NCBI GenBank assembly: GCA_023375785.1
Contig: SZWC01000530.1
Span: 166,014-230,013, forward strand
DNA from: Penium margaritaceum
Lineage: Eukaryota; Streptophyta; Zygnematophyceae; Desmidiales; Peniaceae
DNA length: 64,000 bases
Direction of reading: 5' to 3'
Program-made: the position numbers and the translations under genes
The notes under the pieces: model-generated
Told to the model about the DNA's origin: nothing
The model's input: the letters and a program-made list of their open reading frames with translations, nothing else
The model's database searches: none
Part shown: one piece after another, positions 13,135-24,458 of the stretch
How the letters are laid out: each line of letters starts with the position of its first letter
How positions within the stretch are numbered: the stretch's first letter is position 1

Positions 13135-13198
13135 GGTCCAATGCCTTGAAGAGGGTCCTCATTCAGCATTGTTTTTCCAGCCCCACTCAAGCGTCGAC
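13135..13198 (-). CDS. 64-bp exon of the unknown gene
   Basis: Flanked by an acceptor (TTATTCAG) and a donor (GTGAGT). Joined to the previous exon through a 161-bp intron, the phase is kept and the frame stays open. It reads G-R-R-L-S-G-A-G-K-T-M. The G-A-G-K-T piece resembles the end of a Walker A loop, but the full motif is not present, so I do not call an ATPase. Confidence 0.4.
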
Positions 13199-13359
13199 CT
13201 GAATAACACATGTGAAACACAAGACAATACATGCATTCTTACTTGAACATCGCACATTTCACAACAATCTCAGTTGCAGGATACTTCACATCATTGACAC
13301 AAATTTTAATACACCAAATTTTGTTCAAAATGTTGATGAGTCCATTTAAATGCACTTAC

Positions 13360-13867
13360 CTTGCATGCATGCGCAATTCTCATCTTCCCAAGTTTCCACC
13401 ATTTCTGCTTCCATCCTTGCACGGGACTTCAGCCGATCGCCAACGTCCAGACGTTCATCCCGTTCAGATTGCAGCTGTTGATACGCTTGCTCCTTTTGAT
13501 TTTCCATTTGCAGCTTTTCATGAGTTTCAGCTGCCAGCATATCTATCTTTGCAATTTCATGATCATCCCCCGCATCAGGATCACCTCCCAACACCTGTGA
13601 TTGACAAGCATGGGGCTGATCTGTTCCGCTATTCCGCCACTCTTTTCTCAGCCTAGCCCGCATGATAGGATCACCTGCAGGCAACCACTCTTTTTCTGGT
13701 GGAATCTTGAAGAGGTTTTCTCCAAGCCTTATGACAGTGTTGTATTCATTAGTTCCACCACCTTTTGCATCATCCAAAAGTACACCAATAGCATCACACA
13801 GCTCTTCAAGTTTCCTTGGATTTCGTCCAGTCAGTACAAGACATTCCTTGTGGAAGTCTTTCGACTT
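13360..13867 (-). CDS. long exon of the unknown gene, probable coiled coil
   Basis: Open for 508 bp on the minus strand. The first half contains a leucine-rich helical part (PRKLEELCDAIGVLLDDAK), the middle is acidic, and the last third is strongly charged with heptad-like spacing (EKLQMENQKEQAYQQLQSER). It ends at a consensus donor (CAAG then GTAAGT). The base before it can be an acceptor (TTGTAG) or a stop in a longer frame. No known domain was recognised. Confidence 0.45.
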
Positions 13868-14481
13868 CTACAATGGATTCACAAAACTCGGAAACGGTGT
13901 TGCTTCAACAGTGTCCTCCACAAGTTGGTTCATGAAAGCTGATCCTGATGGTCTACATGGCCAATGAGGTATGTGGCAAAAATCAGGACCTGCAATATCA
14001 AGTTCTGCTTGCATTGTGGGTACGTCGAATTCTCGGGATGTGACTCCTTGCCCAAATTCCAGAGCATACGCCCTTGCTGCATTCCTCGCTGAAAATCATG
14101 AAAATTACCTCCATAATCATTCTCAACCAGTTGATAAAAACGTGCCTTATCCAATGGGGGAATTGCAGCAACTTGCTGCATTTTCAGACCTCCAGGAGGA
14201 GTCTCAAACAACTCTCATTGAACTACCGCTCGTCATTCCCTTAAACAACGTGCTTCTGCAACTGCTGCATCAAGCTCCTCTGCAAACTTCCTATCTGCCT
14301 CAATCTGCAATTCTTGTCTCTCGGCTGCTGTCGATGGTCTATGATATCCTCTCGCATACCAGTCACTTGGGCCAGCTTCATGTGGAAGAGGGTGTCTTTC
14401 CACATTCCCATCATCTGGGACCTTCTCTTTGCCCTTATCTTTCGCCATTGCCGCCGGCTTGTTCGTACCATCATCGTCCAC

Positions 14482-15445
14482 ATCTATAGGAAAGGGAGGA
14501 CGTGAGGTTGACCCCTTGTCTCAGGAGAGTCACTCTCACCCAACTTCTCAACAGACTCCATATCATACACACACTTCCGTCACTAGCACACAAATGTAGG
14601 ATGCGTCCCTTCAAACACCACAAAGCTGCTTTATGACACAAGGACCATCAAGAAAACAAGACTCACAATGCAATGTACCTACTCAACTCTCCAAAACTTT
14701 GCTTTCCTGTTGTGTACAGGTGTGGTAGTGATGCTATCCCAATCTCGGCCTCATTGACCAGCCACCATGGCCGGTCAAATGGATTGTAGACCAAAGGACT
14801 TCACTTCAAAGCCGACCAATGGATGATTTCAGTTGTCGCTTCATTCACTTCATCAACAATTCAGCTTTCGCAACTTCATGCGTTACAACGTGATTTAGAT
14901 TACCCAGAGTATAAGATATTGTTTCTCCTTCTGCTCCGTACTTCTACACTTCAATATACAACATTGATCCCAACACACCTTTCCAAACAAAGATGATTGA
15001 GAGACTCCACAAAGTTACAAGTATGCTCATAATCAAGATGTGTTTAGTGTATAGCATCTAGAAACGATATCCTCAGACAGTCTACTAGTTTTGTACCTTT
15101 CAATATGAACTTCACGAACAATTACATTATCATAGAAAGCCTCTTCCCAAGACTACCTTACCTCATTAGAATAAATTTGATGTCATCAAAGTCTTCAAAT
15201 ATCACATCCAACCAACAAACTACAAAAATCATCTTCATTCATGCTTTGCACTAGATGAATGAATAATATTAAACTGAAAACCTTCACACAAATTGTCACT
15301 AAGTTAAAATTCTACACAATTTCATTTGTTGTACATTCAACTTCATTCCTTTTGTATTATGTTTCCTTCAGATGTCATTTTTACATGTATACAGTTCATG
15401 ATTACTATGTAACCCATTGCACACGTCTTGTGCCAAAAAAAAAAC
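14482..15445. other. unassigned AT-rich DNA
   Basis: No recognisable gene. The first part may be upstream exon or promoter sequence of the minus-strand gene relic, since a CCTATAG acceptor-like site lies just right of 14481. A short A run at 15434-15444 borders the LINE end. Confidence 0.4.
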
Positions 15446-15470
15446 TTGTTTTTTCTTTTTGGTCCCGTGG
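15446..15470 (-). other. LINE 3' end, A-rich tail
   Basis: On the minus strand the LINE ends with CACGGGACC followed by the A-rich run AAAAAGAAAAAACAAG. An A-rich 3' end is expected for target-primed insertion. Confidence 0.65.
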
Positions 15471-15678
15471 TCATAACCTATGGGAGCGGGAGGGTCTCCA
15501 AGACACCAAAATAAGCCTGGGGATTGAGCCCGGCCCCCCAAACAACTTACAGCTTGTATAGTCTTGGATGTTTTCACCAGCGGTGGAAATTCTGTGAGAT
15601 GTAAATCATTTTGTTTTCTCTACCTTGTTGAGCGTTGCACAGGAAGGGAGCATGTAGTATTTTGGTGTAGAATTGATT

Positions 15679-16610
15679 CTAAGATTTTTTCCTCTTTCTT
15701 CCAGGAGGGATTTGGGTTAAACTCAATGCAGCATGGGTGAGGTCTTCTTGTAGGAGGTTTGGGATGGTTGCAATGATGGTTGGGGTGGGGTTGTGTTGTG
15801 GTTGTGCCCATCGCTCTTGCCAGAGGCGGTGTAACGTGGTGGATCGTGTGATTTCCCATAGTGTCCTCTCATTGGTGGGAGTGGTATGACCTATAAGAAT
15901 GTTGGATAATGTGGGCGGTTTTGAGGGAAGAAAGTGGTGAAAAGGATGCCGAGGCATTTGATGAATGGTTAGATCTCACGACATTGTAGAAAGCAGTGTT
16001 AAATGTTTCTGGTTTGCTGCAGCATGGGAATAGTGAGGATGAAAGGGGATGGGGGGGGAAACGGAATCTATGGCTGACTTGGATGGATCTGTAGATGATG
16101 CGCAACATGACGTCTTGTGGTCTCAGGCAAAGGGGAGTGCTGCTGAGGCTGTCATAAATATACCGCCATTGGAATACGGTGTTGGGGTATTTCTTCTCCC
16201 ATTTTGGCTTACATGTCGCAGACGGGTTCTCGGGTTTGAGGAAGATTTTGTAGAGATATTGGAAGGGTGGGTTTCCAGTTTTCATTCTATGGCTAGGGAT
16301 GTCAGGTTGGTGCTGTGTGCCAAGAAAGATTCCCTTTTTGACATATGCTGGTGCAGTCTGCTCCAAAGAAAGGTCGGGGTTGTGCCCATTTGTGGCGGCA
16401 GAGACGGCCTGTGATAAGACAGACTTGTAAGGGGTAACCCCAGATTTCCGGGTCTCGTTGGCGTAGTCTGTAAATGATGCTGATTGGAAGGCCTGTGAGG
16501 GAGGGAAGCGTGACGTATGGGGTGTATTTGTATATGTGTGCAATTATCGGTGGGTTTGTGATTACGACTATCCGGGAGAGGGGAAATTTCTGTCTAACCT
16601 CCTCAATCAC
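15679..16610 (-). pseudogene. LINE ORF2 C-terminal, zinc-binding region
   Basis: A 224-codon frame at 15869-16543 contains a W-x-Y-I-Y segment and a C-C-S-K-P-E-T pattern resembling the zf-RVT zinc-binding domain found after reverse transcriptase in plant LINEs. The following frame (15679-15957) has the tryptophan/arginine-rich tail (ITRSTTLHRLWQERW) common at ORF2 ends. The region is read in more than one frame. Confidence 0.65.
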
Positions 16611-17399
16611 TCTTTTTTGGTTCAGGGTGGGTAGCTTTCCAAGTGTCTGTGAGAGGATTTCAGGATAAAAAATGTGCCTTACTTAGATCTCGGAAGTGAG
16701 TAAGAAGCGTTCTCTAGGGGGAATGTCAAAGGGTTGGTGGCTTGTTTTGAGGAGTTGTCTGTTGTAAGCCACATATTCTTGCGAGATATCTGGCCAGGTG
16801 AAGTTTGGGGGAAGGATAGTGGGATTGGTTTCTACGAAAGGTGAGAAGTAGTGGTGCCATCGGGTGCACAGGTGGAGGGATTGAATGTTGAGGATTTATG
16901 GGTGGGAGAGCAAAGGATGTCCTTTTTTGGGAAATATCTGGGTATCTAGGACTTCTTGTTTCCATTTTTATCTTGGAGGCTTCACGTAGTCGTAAACCCA
17001 CTTTGTGCCTTGTGCTTGAATGAGGGGTGGCGGCCACTTCACCACTAGACCCTGGTCCTCTCGAGGAAAGATGGTAGTTTTATGAGTAGAGGCGGATGAA
17101 TCTGTTGGAGTCTGCAGGAGCTTTGTAGGATTACGTGTATTGTGTGAGTGCATTGGTCAAAGAGTTGAGTTGTTCTAACATGGGGAGGAGAGTGGACGAG
17201 TAGTAAAGGAATTTTGGATTTAAGTAGGAGTTTATGGCTGTCACTTTTGTACGGAGTGGGCTCAAAAAGTTGTTCCACATGGGAATAGCTGCTTTAATCG
17301 TGCTCACGATTGGTTACCAGGTTGTCCCCGCCCTTGGCGTGGAGAGGAATTTCATACCTAGAATGTGGACGGGGCCGTGGGTGACTGGGAAAGGTAACT

Positions 17400-18210
17400 A
17401 CCTGGTTGGTTAGGGATTTGGGTATGCTGACCAATAGGGAGGATGACTATTCTTGTGGGGATAATTTTGAGGCCTGTGTGGTTGGCAATTGTTTGGAATA
17501 GCTGTCAGGTTTTATTGAGTGATCGGACAGAGCGGATGAGTAAGGTTGTGTCATCTGCGTATCTGGAAAAGCAATGATGGTCATAAGAAAGAGAGGGGAC
17601 GCCTTGGAGGTGCCATTTGATGCATGTGGAGATGGTTTCCATGGTACAGATGAAAGGGAAGGGTGCCAAGGGGCATCCTTGAAGGACCTCAGAGTGAAGG
17701 GTGATAGGTGAGGAAAGTTTTCTATTGATGAGCAAGCACGTGGTGGTGTTCTTATGTAAGAGTTGTACCCACTTCATGAATTCAAGTGGGACTCCAAGGT
17801 GAAGCATAGCGTGCATCAAATAGGGTCTGCTTAGGGTGTTGTACGCTTTTCCAAAGTCCGCGGTGAGAAAATAAATTTTCTCCTTGTTTTGAATGGCCCA
17901 ATGCTGGACATCATGGAGTTGGGAGAGCGTGTGTTGGATGTTTTGTCCTTTGACAAATCATGTTTGGTCTTGATGGAAGATGTTAGGCAGCGCTTGGTTG
18001 AGATGGTTTACAAGTAATCTAGCTAGGATCTTTTATTCTAAACTGAGAAGTGATATTGGTCTATAATTGGAGTTTTTTTCCTTGTCTCCTTTCTTATGGA
18101 TGAGGGTGGTGATAGCTTCTGCAAAGTGACTGTGATCCATGGGATTGTGGAGGACATCGTGGTAGTAGTGGAGGAGGGACTTCGTGAAGTGGATGTTTTA
18201 CCGTATTAGG
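17400..18210 (-). pseudogene. LINE ORF2 reverse transcriptase
   Basis: The frame at 17505-17819 carries the LINE motifs LHSEVLQGCPLAPFPF and RYADDTTLL, the Y-A-D-D catalytic box. Just upstream on the minus strand are segments like GPDGLPGELY, RPISLL and TADFGKAYNTL, the D-x-x-K-A-F/Y box. These are the core RT motifs of the L1 clade. Stops and frame changes separate them, so it is inactive. Confidence 0.85.
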
Positions 18211-18397
18211 TGCGGTATAATTCCCCTGGGAGGCCATCTGGGCCTGGAGCTTTGTGGCGGGGTTGGCCTAGGATGCTTTCTGCTATCTCGAGCTGGGTGA
18301 ACGGGGTGGCTAGGTTTTGTGCAACATGAGGCCGCAGTTTTTTGCCCCGGTCCGGAGGGAGTATTTTAAGATAGGTATCGAATTGTCTGGTAGGATT

Positions 18398-18706
18398 TTA
18401 GATGTCCTGAAAGAAGGAGCGTGCTTCTTCCTTGATGTGTTTTTGGCCATTAACTTTTTTCCCAAGAGCATTAGTGAGTTTGAGGATTGTAGTCTGTGCT
18501 TTCCGCAATGTTATGCCTAAGGTGAGGGTGTGAGAGGGGAGTGTAGATTGTGCGTGCCATTTTATGTCTGTAATCTGATGCAAGAAGCTGGTGCTTGTGG
18601 TTAGGTAGGTGTTTAGTAGGGTGTCCCAGTAGATTGTATTGACGGCCTCTGTCATGGAGGGAGAGGATGTGTGGCTCCTTTTGGCTGTTGCTAGCTTTTG
18701 TTGCAT
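18398..18706 (-). pseudogene. LINE ORF2 region between endonuclease and RT
   Basis: An open minus-strand frame of 102 codons with helical, Thr/Lys/Ser-rich sequence (QQKLATAKRSHTSSPSM). It lies where plant LINEs have the poorly conserved linker between endonuclease and RT. No catalytic motif is expected here. Confidence 0.5.
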
Positions 18707-18999
18707 ATGGGCTATGGTTTTTTTTTTAGCGTCTGGATTCCTGTTGGCTGTATACTTTCAAGGCCCGAATGATAACGGGTTTAGAGTGGGCCCAAGAGTG
18801 CGAGAGAAGGGTGGGGAGCCTTTTCTGAGCCCACGGTCTTTGGAGGAGGGAGGTGTTGAGGCGCTAGTATCCTTTGCCTTTGGTAGGGAGGTGGGTGTTG
18901 TAGTTGAGTTGTACCAGGTTTGCTGCATGATGATCCGAGATAGAGGTTGGGATCTGAAGGTAAGAGATTGTTGTGATTTCTGCTTGTTGTGAGGTGCAG

Positions 19000-19565
19000 T
19001 GGTAGACTAGTTCTAGACGGGCGTGACTTTTGTGGGCGTGAGATTAGTAGGTATATTCCCGTGTACGAAAGTGTTTGGATCTGTATGTGTCCTTCATGTG
19101 GACAGAGTCAAGTAGGATTTGGAGGTTCTCTTTGTCAGGAGAGATGCGGGCGAGGATTCGGTCAAGGGGGTGCGTTATGCAATTGAAATCACCGATGAGA
19201 ATGTGGGGTTTAAATTGTATACATGCTTTGTGAAGTGACATCCAGAAGGCTTGGCGGACCGAGAGGAGTGGGGGGGGAATACATGGCACAGATTCTTTGG
19301 CGTATTGTGTCGGTGTTGACAGACAGGAGCATGTAGCGGGAATCTGGATTAGGGAGCACTGTGATTTTTAAGGATCGTTTGTATGCTAGGAGGAGGCCCT
19401 TGGATTTGCAGGAACGTGAGGGGACCAAAGTTAGATTATAGTGTTGCTTAAGGACACTGTAGTCTGTACTTGGTTGTTCTAGTCTGTTGTATGCAAGGAT
19501 GCAGATGTCTGGGTTGTGGACCAGAAGGAGTTGGATGAGGTGCCGATGTTCGGAAGGGTTGTTGA
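19000..19565 (-). pseudogene. LINE ORF2 AP-type endonuclease
   Basis: Exonuclease-endonuclease-phosphatase fold motifs are seen in order. They include a DICILAYN segment near 19500, a SKGLLLAYKRSL segment near 19400 and IGDFNCITHPLDR near 19180, the conserved G-D-F-N box. This enzyme nicks the target DNA. The parts lie in two frames, so it is broken. Confidence 0.8.
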
Positions 19566-19738
19566 CTCCTTATACAATTAGGTGGAAGATACGGAGGTGA
19601 AATGTGTTGGGAATGGCTGTGTTGCGAGTCTCATGTGGAGGTAGAGGGTCGAAGTGCAGGGTAGGATACTCACTACTGTAAGACGAGGGCAACCGAGGTC
19701 CGACATTTTGGCTTGTGGTGTCTCTTGTGTGAGGGGGG

Positions 19739-20620
19739 TTATTTGTGTCGGTTGATCGTGAACCTTGTTGTTGGTGCCTGGAGGGGGGGGTGGGGGGGTT
19801 GGTTCTCAGGAGTGCAAGTGTCAATATCAGGTGTTTTCCTTTGCTCAAAAGTACTATTGTGTAAGGAAGGTCTGTGTGATATTCTGTTTTCCGTGAGTAA
19901 GTATGCCCGTGAGGTGTTGATGTCGAGTGGCTTTTGTCTTCTATGTGGGTGCAACCAAAGAGCGGAAGACTGGATAAGCTGTCCAGATTGGGGAAATAGT
20001 GCCGTTGCCCTATCTAGTGCTAGTTGTAGAGACTGTTGCAATTTAGATCGAGCAAAAAAGTTGGAACTACGAACATGTAGGAGTAGTTTATGGAGGTTAG
20101 GTTTTTCAGATTTCTTTTTTATGCCAAGGTTCACAAACATATGGGCATACCTACACTCTCTAGCTGATGTTCCATTGAGTGATGAGACCTCAGGGAGCAG
20201 GTCAGGGCCAGAATTTAGCCTATGCATTGAGATTGCCCATGGTTTGATGCTTGCATCTGAATCTGGTCTGCATGGATTTGAACCTGAGATCCATGGTAAC
20301 TTTGGACTGAGACTATGACTCAGACTACGGCAAGATAGACTATGATGCAAGGCAGAGATGTGGCCTGGACTTCGACTGAGGATCATCCAGCCTTCAAGGT
20401 TATGTTGAAGGAGTGTTTCTGTTTTTGGGGTTGTCGGTGTCTCCTCCGGGAGCCTTATCCCTGAGGTACCTGCCACATAATAGAGCAGACGTATGGTAGG
20501 AAGGGGAACAGACGTCATGAACAGAGAGTTGAGGTGGAAGGAGGTGGATTTGAGGTGCATGAATGAGTAGCATGTAGGGTAGGCCGTATTACTCTCATTG
20601 GGAGGGGTGAGGGCTGGCAA
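19739..20620 (-). CDS. 293-codon LINE-associated ORF, no known domain
   Basis: The longest uninterrupted frame in the LINE body, between ORF1 and the endonuclease. It is Ser/Leu/His/Pro-rich, and its middle part looks helical (NLHKLLLHVRSSNFFARSK). It may be the C-terminal half of ORF1 or a linker. No RNA-binding motif was recognised. It overlaps the start of the endonuclease region in another frame. Confidence 0.4.
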   Translation of the reverse strand: MPALTPPNESNTAYPTCYSFMHLKSTSFHLNSLFMTSVPLPTIRLLYYVAGTSGIRLPEETPTTPKTETLLQHNLEGWMILSRSPGHISALHHSLSCRSLSHSLSPKLPWISGSNPCRPDSDASIKPWAISMHRLNSGPDLLPEVSSLNGTSARECRYAHMFVNLGIKKKSEKPNLHKLLLHVRSSNFFARSKLQQSLQLALDRATALFPQSGQLIQSSALWLHPHRRQKPLDINTSRAYLLTENRISHRPSLHNSTFEQRKTPDIDTCTPENQPPHPPLQAPTTRFTINRHK

Positions 20621-20674
20621 GGGGAGGAATTGAGGTGTGCTCGGGGGTGGACGTGGGTATTTGTGAGGGTGGAT

Positions 20675-20691
20675 GGGGGGGGGGGGGGGGG
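20675..20691. repeat. G17 homopolymer
   Basis: Seventeen G in a row on the plus strand (C on the LINE sense strand). The length may be uncertain in the assembly. Confidence 0.9.
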
Positions 20692-21051
20692 CAGGTTGTC
20701 TATTGGGAGCCGAGCTCGTGCTAAAATCCCATTATACGGAGAGAATCATGGATTTAAAGAGGGTGGGTAAGCTAGGTGAGAGAGCTGAAACATGGGCCAT
20801 GGTAGGATGGTCAGTGAGGATGTTAAATGGCCAATTCCCCTCTCTTGGATAGCCATGAAAGAGGGAGGGGGTGCATGCTGGGGGGAAGGAGTGAATAATC
20901 ATTTGCACGCACCTGTTGCATTGTAAAGATGCGTGTGAGAGGGGGGGACGTGTTGGGGGGAGCGTGGGAGGACGTAAGGGGATGAATATTCAGTGAGGGA
21001 AGGGGGGAGAGAAGAAGGGGGTCGAGGCCAAATTGTGTGGGAGATAGTTTG

Positions 21052-21225
21052 TGTTGAATGTTTTTGCCCCTTGTTCAGTGTTGTAGGACGGATCAGGAAT
21101 GCTCTGCCCCTTGTGGAGGTATGACCCTTGGATCCATTGTGGTGTGATTCAACTATGCTCTGTCACATGTGAGATATGAACTGTGAGTACACCATGTGAA
21201 CTTAGCCATTTTGTTGATTTGGACA
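21052..21225 (+). repeat. 5' LTR remnant, copia family C
   Basis: It starts TGTTGAATG and aligns with the first ~190 bases of the 3' LTR at 25007 (both contain TTTTGCCCCTTG and TGAGTACACCATGTG). Internal sequence follows directly. Confidence 0.85.
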
Positions 21226-21950
21226 GAAGATCAAGTTTCCTACATCACCATCTCCGACTATGTGCAAAATGAAGCCATGCGTTGTAGCAGCAGTGAAGAA
21301 AATATGGCTGCCTTTGCCTCACGGAGCAGTGGCACCTTTTGCAATATCTCCTCCTCTAGGTACAAGGGCAGCAACAAAAGTAGCAACAGTGGAAGGGTTG
21401 CAAAGTGTCAAGGAAACTGCCATAACTGTGGCGAGGCTGGACACTGGGCTCAAGAATGCCGTGTATCCAAGAGAGAGGGAACAGACAGGGATGAATGGCA
21501 AGGGGGAAATGGTGGGAAGGATCCCACAAGCTTGATGGCTGAGCGTGCCTCCAAGGACGATACTCAGGCCAGGAGCCTAAGGCCTTGACTGGGGAACAAA
21601 CAAGCACACCTCTTACAAGAAGAGAGACTTCATCTCTCTTGCTCCATGCAACAAGAACTTCAGAGTCGCCAACGGCAAGGTTGAGAGGGCTGAGGGGATT
21701 GGTAACAAGCTGGTCACAGTGGGTATCAACGGTGGAGATTCTGACCTTCAGCTAGAGGGGGTGGTCTACTTTCCCTCCTTCACGGCCAACCTGCTCTCTG
21801 ATCTAAGATAACTGACCATGGCATGATAGTGGTCTTTACAGAGAAGGAAGTGGTGATAGTCCCTACCAAGGACATCAACATCTCCCAGTCTGCCAAGAAG
21901 GTTGTCGCATAGGTTCCTTGCGTTGATGGACTCTACGTCTTGTAGACCAA
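21226..21950 (+). pseudogene. copia C gag zinc knuckle and protease relic
   Basis: A serine-rich gag end leads to a good CCHC zinc knuckle (CHNCGEAGHWAQEC) at about 21418-21460. Protease-like sequence follows (RVANGKVERAEGIGNK, then a LEGVVYFPSFTANLLSD segment) up to about 21810. It is a fossil. Confidence 0.75.
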
Positions 21951-21951
21951 A

Positions 21952-23130
21952 ATGACAACTTCAACGGCTGAATCTTTGGTCGAAAGTGATGATGAGGAGT
22001 TCAGTGATGTCAATTCAGATGAGGAAGGACATGTTGGAGCAGTGGAAGCACTGGCAGTAGACAATTCACAAACAAAACCACAAGTAAATACAACCACTGG
22101 GGATGTTCACTCTAGCATGTGCACATCCTCTCAGAACCTGTGGCACATGCGCTTTGGGCACGTGGCTCATCGTACATGGGATCTCATGGTAAAGCAGGAG
22201 CTAGTGCATGGGATGGAGCTAGGTAATGAGGTGGAGGGAGCCAGGATCATGTGTGAGCCATGCCTTCAAGGCAAGGCGAAAAGGAAATCCTTCAAGCGTA
22301 ATGTCACATGTGCTCTCGCATCCCTTGACCTCGTCCACTCTGACGTGTGTGGTCCCTTTTGTGTACTGTCAAATGGAGGCAGAAGATATTTCCTCACATG
22401 CATCGGCGACAACAGCAGCAAAGTCTGGATATACTTTCTCAAAAAGAAAATTGAGGTGAAGGAGAATCCACAGGCATTTGTTGCTATGGTTGAGCAACAG
22501 AGTGGAAGGAAGGTGAAGACATTTAGAAAACAAAATGGGGGAGAGTACAAAGCCTGCAGGGAGTGGCTCAAGTTGCACGGCATTGAACACCAGAAAACTA
22601 TCCCCTACTCACCTCAAAGCAACGAAGTAGCAGTGAGGATGCACCACACCCTCCTGGGCATGACAAGGTGCATGCTCTTTGACGCCAAGCTACCTCATAG
22701 GTTCTGGGTTGAAGCAGCATGTAGGACTACCTACCTTATGAACCTCACCCTTGTAGTAGCTTTGCGAAGGAGAAGCAAAGAGAAGTAGACAAAGCAGCTG
22801 AAAATGCCTCAAGAAGCATGGTCAGGCAGGAAGCCGAACGCCTCCCATCTCAAGGTTTTCGGTTGCACCAGCTTTGCCAAGGTCCAGGCCGGTGAGAGCC
22901 CTGGAAAGCTTGATGCAAGAGCACAAAAGTGCATTTTCATCGGCTATGACACCATCCACAAAGCATATAGATTGTGGGATCAAGGAGCCAAGAAGGTCAT
23001 CCGCAGCAAAGACGTGGATTTCCACAAAAGGTCTGTAAGTAAAGAAGAGCTTATTGAACTCGAGAACACTCCAAAACAGGGAGAGTGGCTCACTCTCCTT
23101 GAGGAGGGAGATGAAGCACCAGAAGAATGA
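21952..23130 (+). pseudogene. copia C integrase relic
   Basis: Starts with an acidic segment, then the pre-integrase part (LWHMRFGHVAHRTWDLM) with its C-x-x-C (CEPCLQGKAKRKSF). The integrase core follows (LDLVHSDVCGPF, CIGDNSSKVWIYF, YSPQSNEVA). The second frame (22804-23130) holds the C-terminal part (LKVFGCTSFAKV, KCIFIGYDTIHKAYRLWD). Order and length are normal for copia. It is a fossil. Confidence 0.88.
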
Positions 23131-23379
23131 CATAAGCTAGGTGATGCAACAGGGAGAGGAGCTGATGAAGATGAATCGGAGGAATTAGACTCTGATTCCA
23201 ACTTATCTGATCCTCCTCACCATGAGGATGATGCCTCTTCAATCATCAACGATGAAGTAGACTTCCAGCCTCCACATCAACAGTAATAGCCAACATGTCC
23301 ACGGATTAGTTCACGTCTCAAAGTACCTCGGCAGCATTACGACATAGATAAGGGTGAATGGACAGGCTTCAACTATTTG

Positions 23380-24458
23380 TTCATGGGTTAAGATGAGCAA
23401 ACGTCTGTCCCAGAGGCACTCACACAGCTTGACAAAGCAGACTGGGATGAAGCAATTTGCAGTGAACTCAGCTCCATCGAGGAAAATGGGACATGGGTGC
23501 TGGTGGACAGACCTGCCAGGGCTCGCGTTGTGGGGTGCAAGTGGTGCTAAAAGTGAAAAAGAAACAGGACTGCAAGATGGATAAGTACAAGACACGGGTG
23601 GTAGCAAAGGGGTTTTCTCAACGGCCTGGTGCAGAGTACAATGAGACCTTTGCTCCAGTTATGACGTTTGCCTCCATCCGGTCAATGCTTGCCATTGCTG
23701 CTGCCGAGAACATGGAGGTCCACCAGATGGATGTCAAGACAACCTTTCTTCATGGCAAACTTGACAAGGAGGTGTTGATGGAGGTTCCAAAGGGGGTTGA
23801 TTCTCCCGAGGGAAAGGTGTGAAGATTGGTGAAGGCACTCTATGGACTAAAACAAGCGCCAAGACTTTGGTACCAGGAGATGGATACATTCATGGCTGAT
23901 TAGTCCTTCATACACTACAGCAACGACCCTAACATGTATGTGAATGAGAGTGACAAAGGGATCATGTTGGTCGCCATGTACGTTGATGACCTCATTCTCT
24001 GCTCTTCTTCAACGCGGCTGGTAGACGATCTCAAGGGGCAGCTGAGTAGCAGATTCGAGATAAAGGACATGGGTTCTCTTGACTTCTATCTTGGAATTGC
24101 CATCGAGTGCTACACAGCAGCAGGTACCATCAGCCTGAACCAGAAAAAATACATCGACTCCATCCTCAAACGATACGACATGGCAGATTGCAAACCTGCC
24201 AGCGCACCCACGAGCTCGGAATGCAAACTCTCCACCTCCATGTCCCCATCCAACGAAGCGGAAAAAACTGACATGTTGGACATCCCATATCAGTCTGTAG
24301 TGGGCAGTCTGATGTATGCCATGGTCGCCACCCGACCAGATACAGCCCATGCTGTTGGGAAGGTAAGCCGGTTTGTGGCCGATCCCGGTCCACTTCACTG
24401 GCAGGCCGTGAAGCGCATCATGCGCTACCTTCGGGGGACGCGGCATGTGGGGCTCTAG
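23380..24458 (+). pseudogene. copia C reverse transcriptase relic
   Basis: RVT_2 motifs in order: WDEAICSELSSIEENGTW, VVAKGFSQRPGAEYNETFAPV, MDVKTTFLHGKLDKEVLM, Y-G-L-K-Q-A-P-R-x-W, and YVDDLILCSS (catalytic Y-V-D-D). Then come IKDMGSLDFYLGI and RYDMADCKPASAP. It is a fossil copy in several frames. Confidence 0.9.

Larger units (their letters stand above)
11979..14481 (-). pseudogene. spliced gene relic of unknown family
   Basis: Coding segments on the minus strand, read right to left: 14481-14233 (Lys/Asp-rich start, then a helical AERQELQIEADRKFAEELDAA stretch shortened here to its core EADRKFAEELD), 14211-13930, 13867-13360 (about 169 open codons with a probable coiled coil), 13198-13135, about 12790-12501, and 12266-11979 (helical, then a Lys/Arg/Glu-rich tail ending GGGRKRKR). 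A GTAAGT donor at 13359 and a TTATTCAG acceptor before 13198 join two segments in frame. A few in-frame stops interrupt the reading, so it is probably decayed or belongs to an old element. I do not recognise the family. It may be a host gene or an intron-bearing transposon gene. Confidence 0.45.

Noticed and set aside
13135-13198. Walker A ATP-binding loop (G-A-G-K-T)
   Set aside because: Only the end of the motif is present, and the hydrophobic strand and second glycine spacing before it do not fit. Not enough to call an ATPase.
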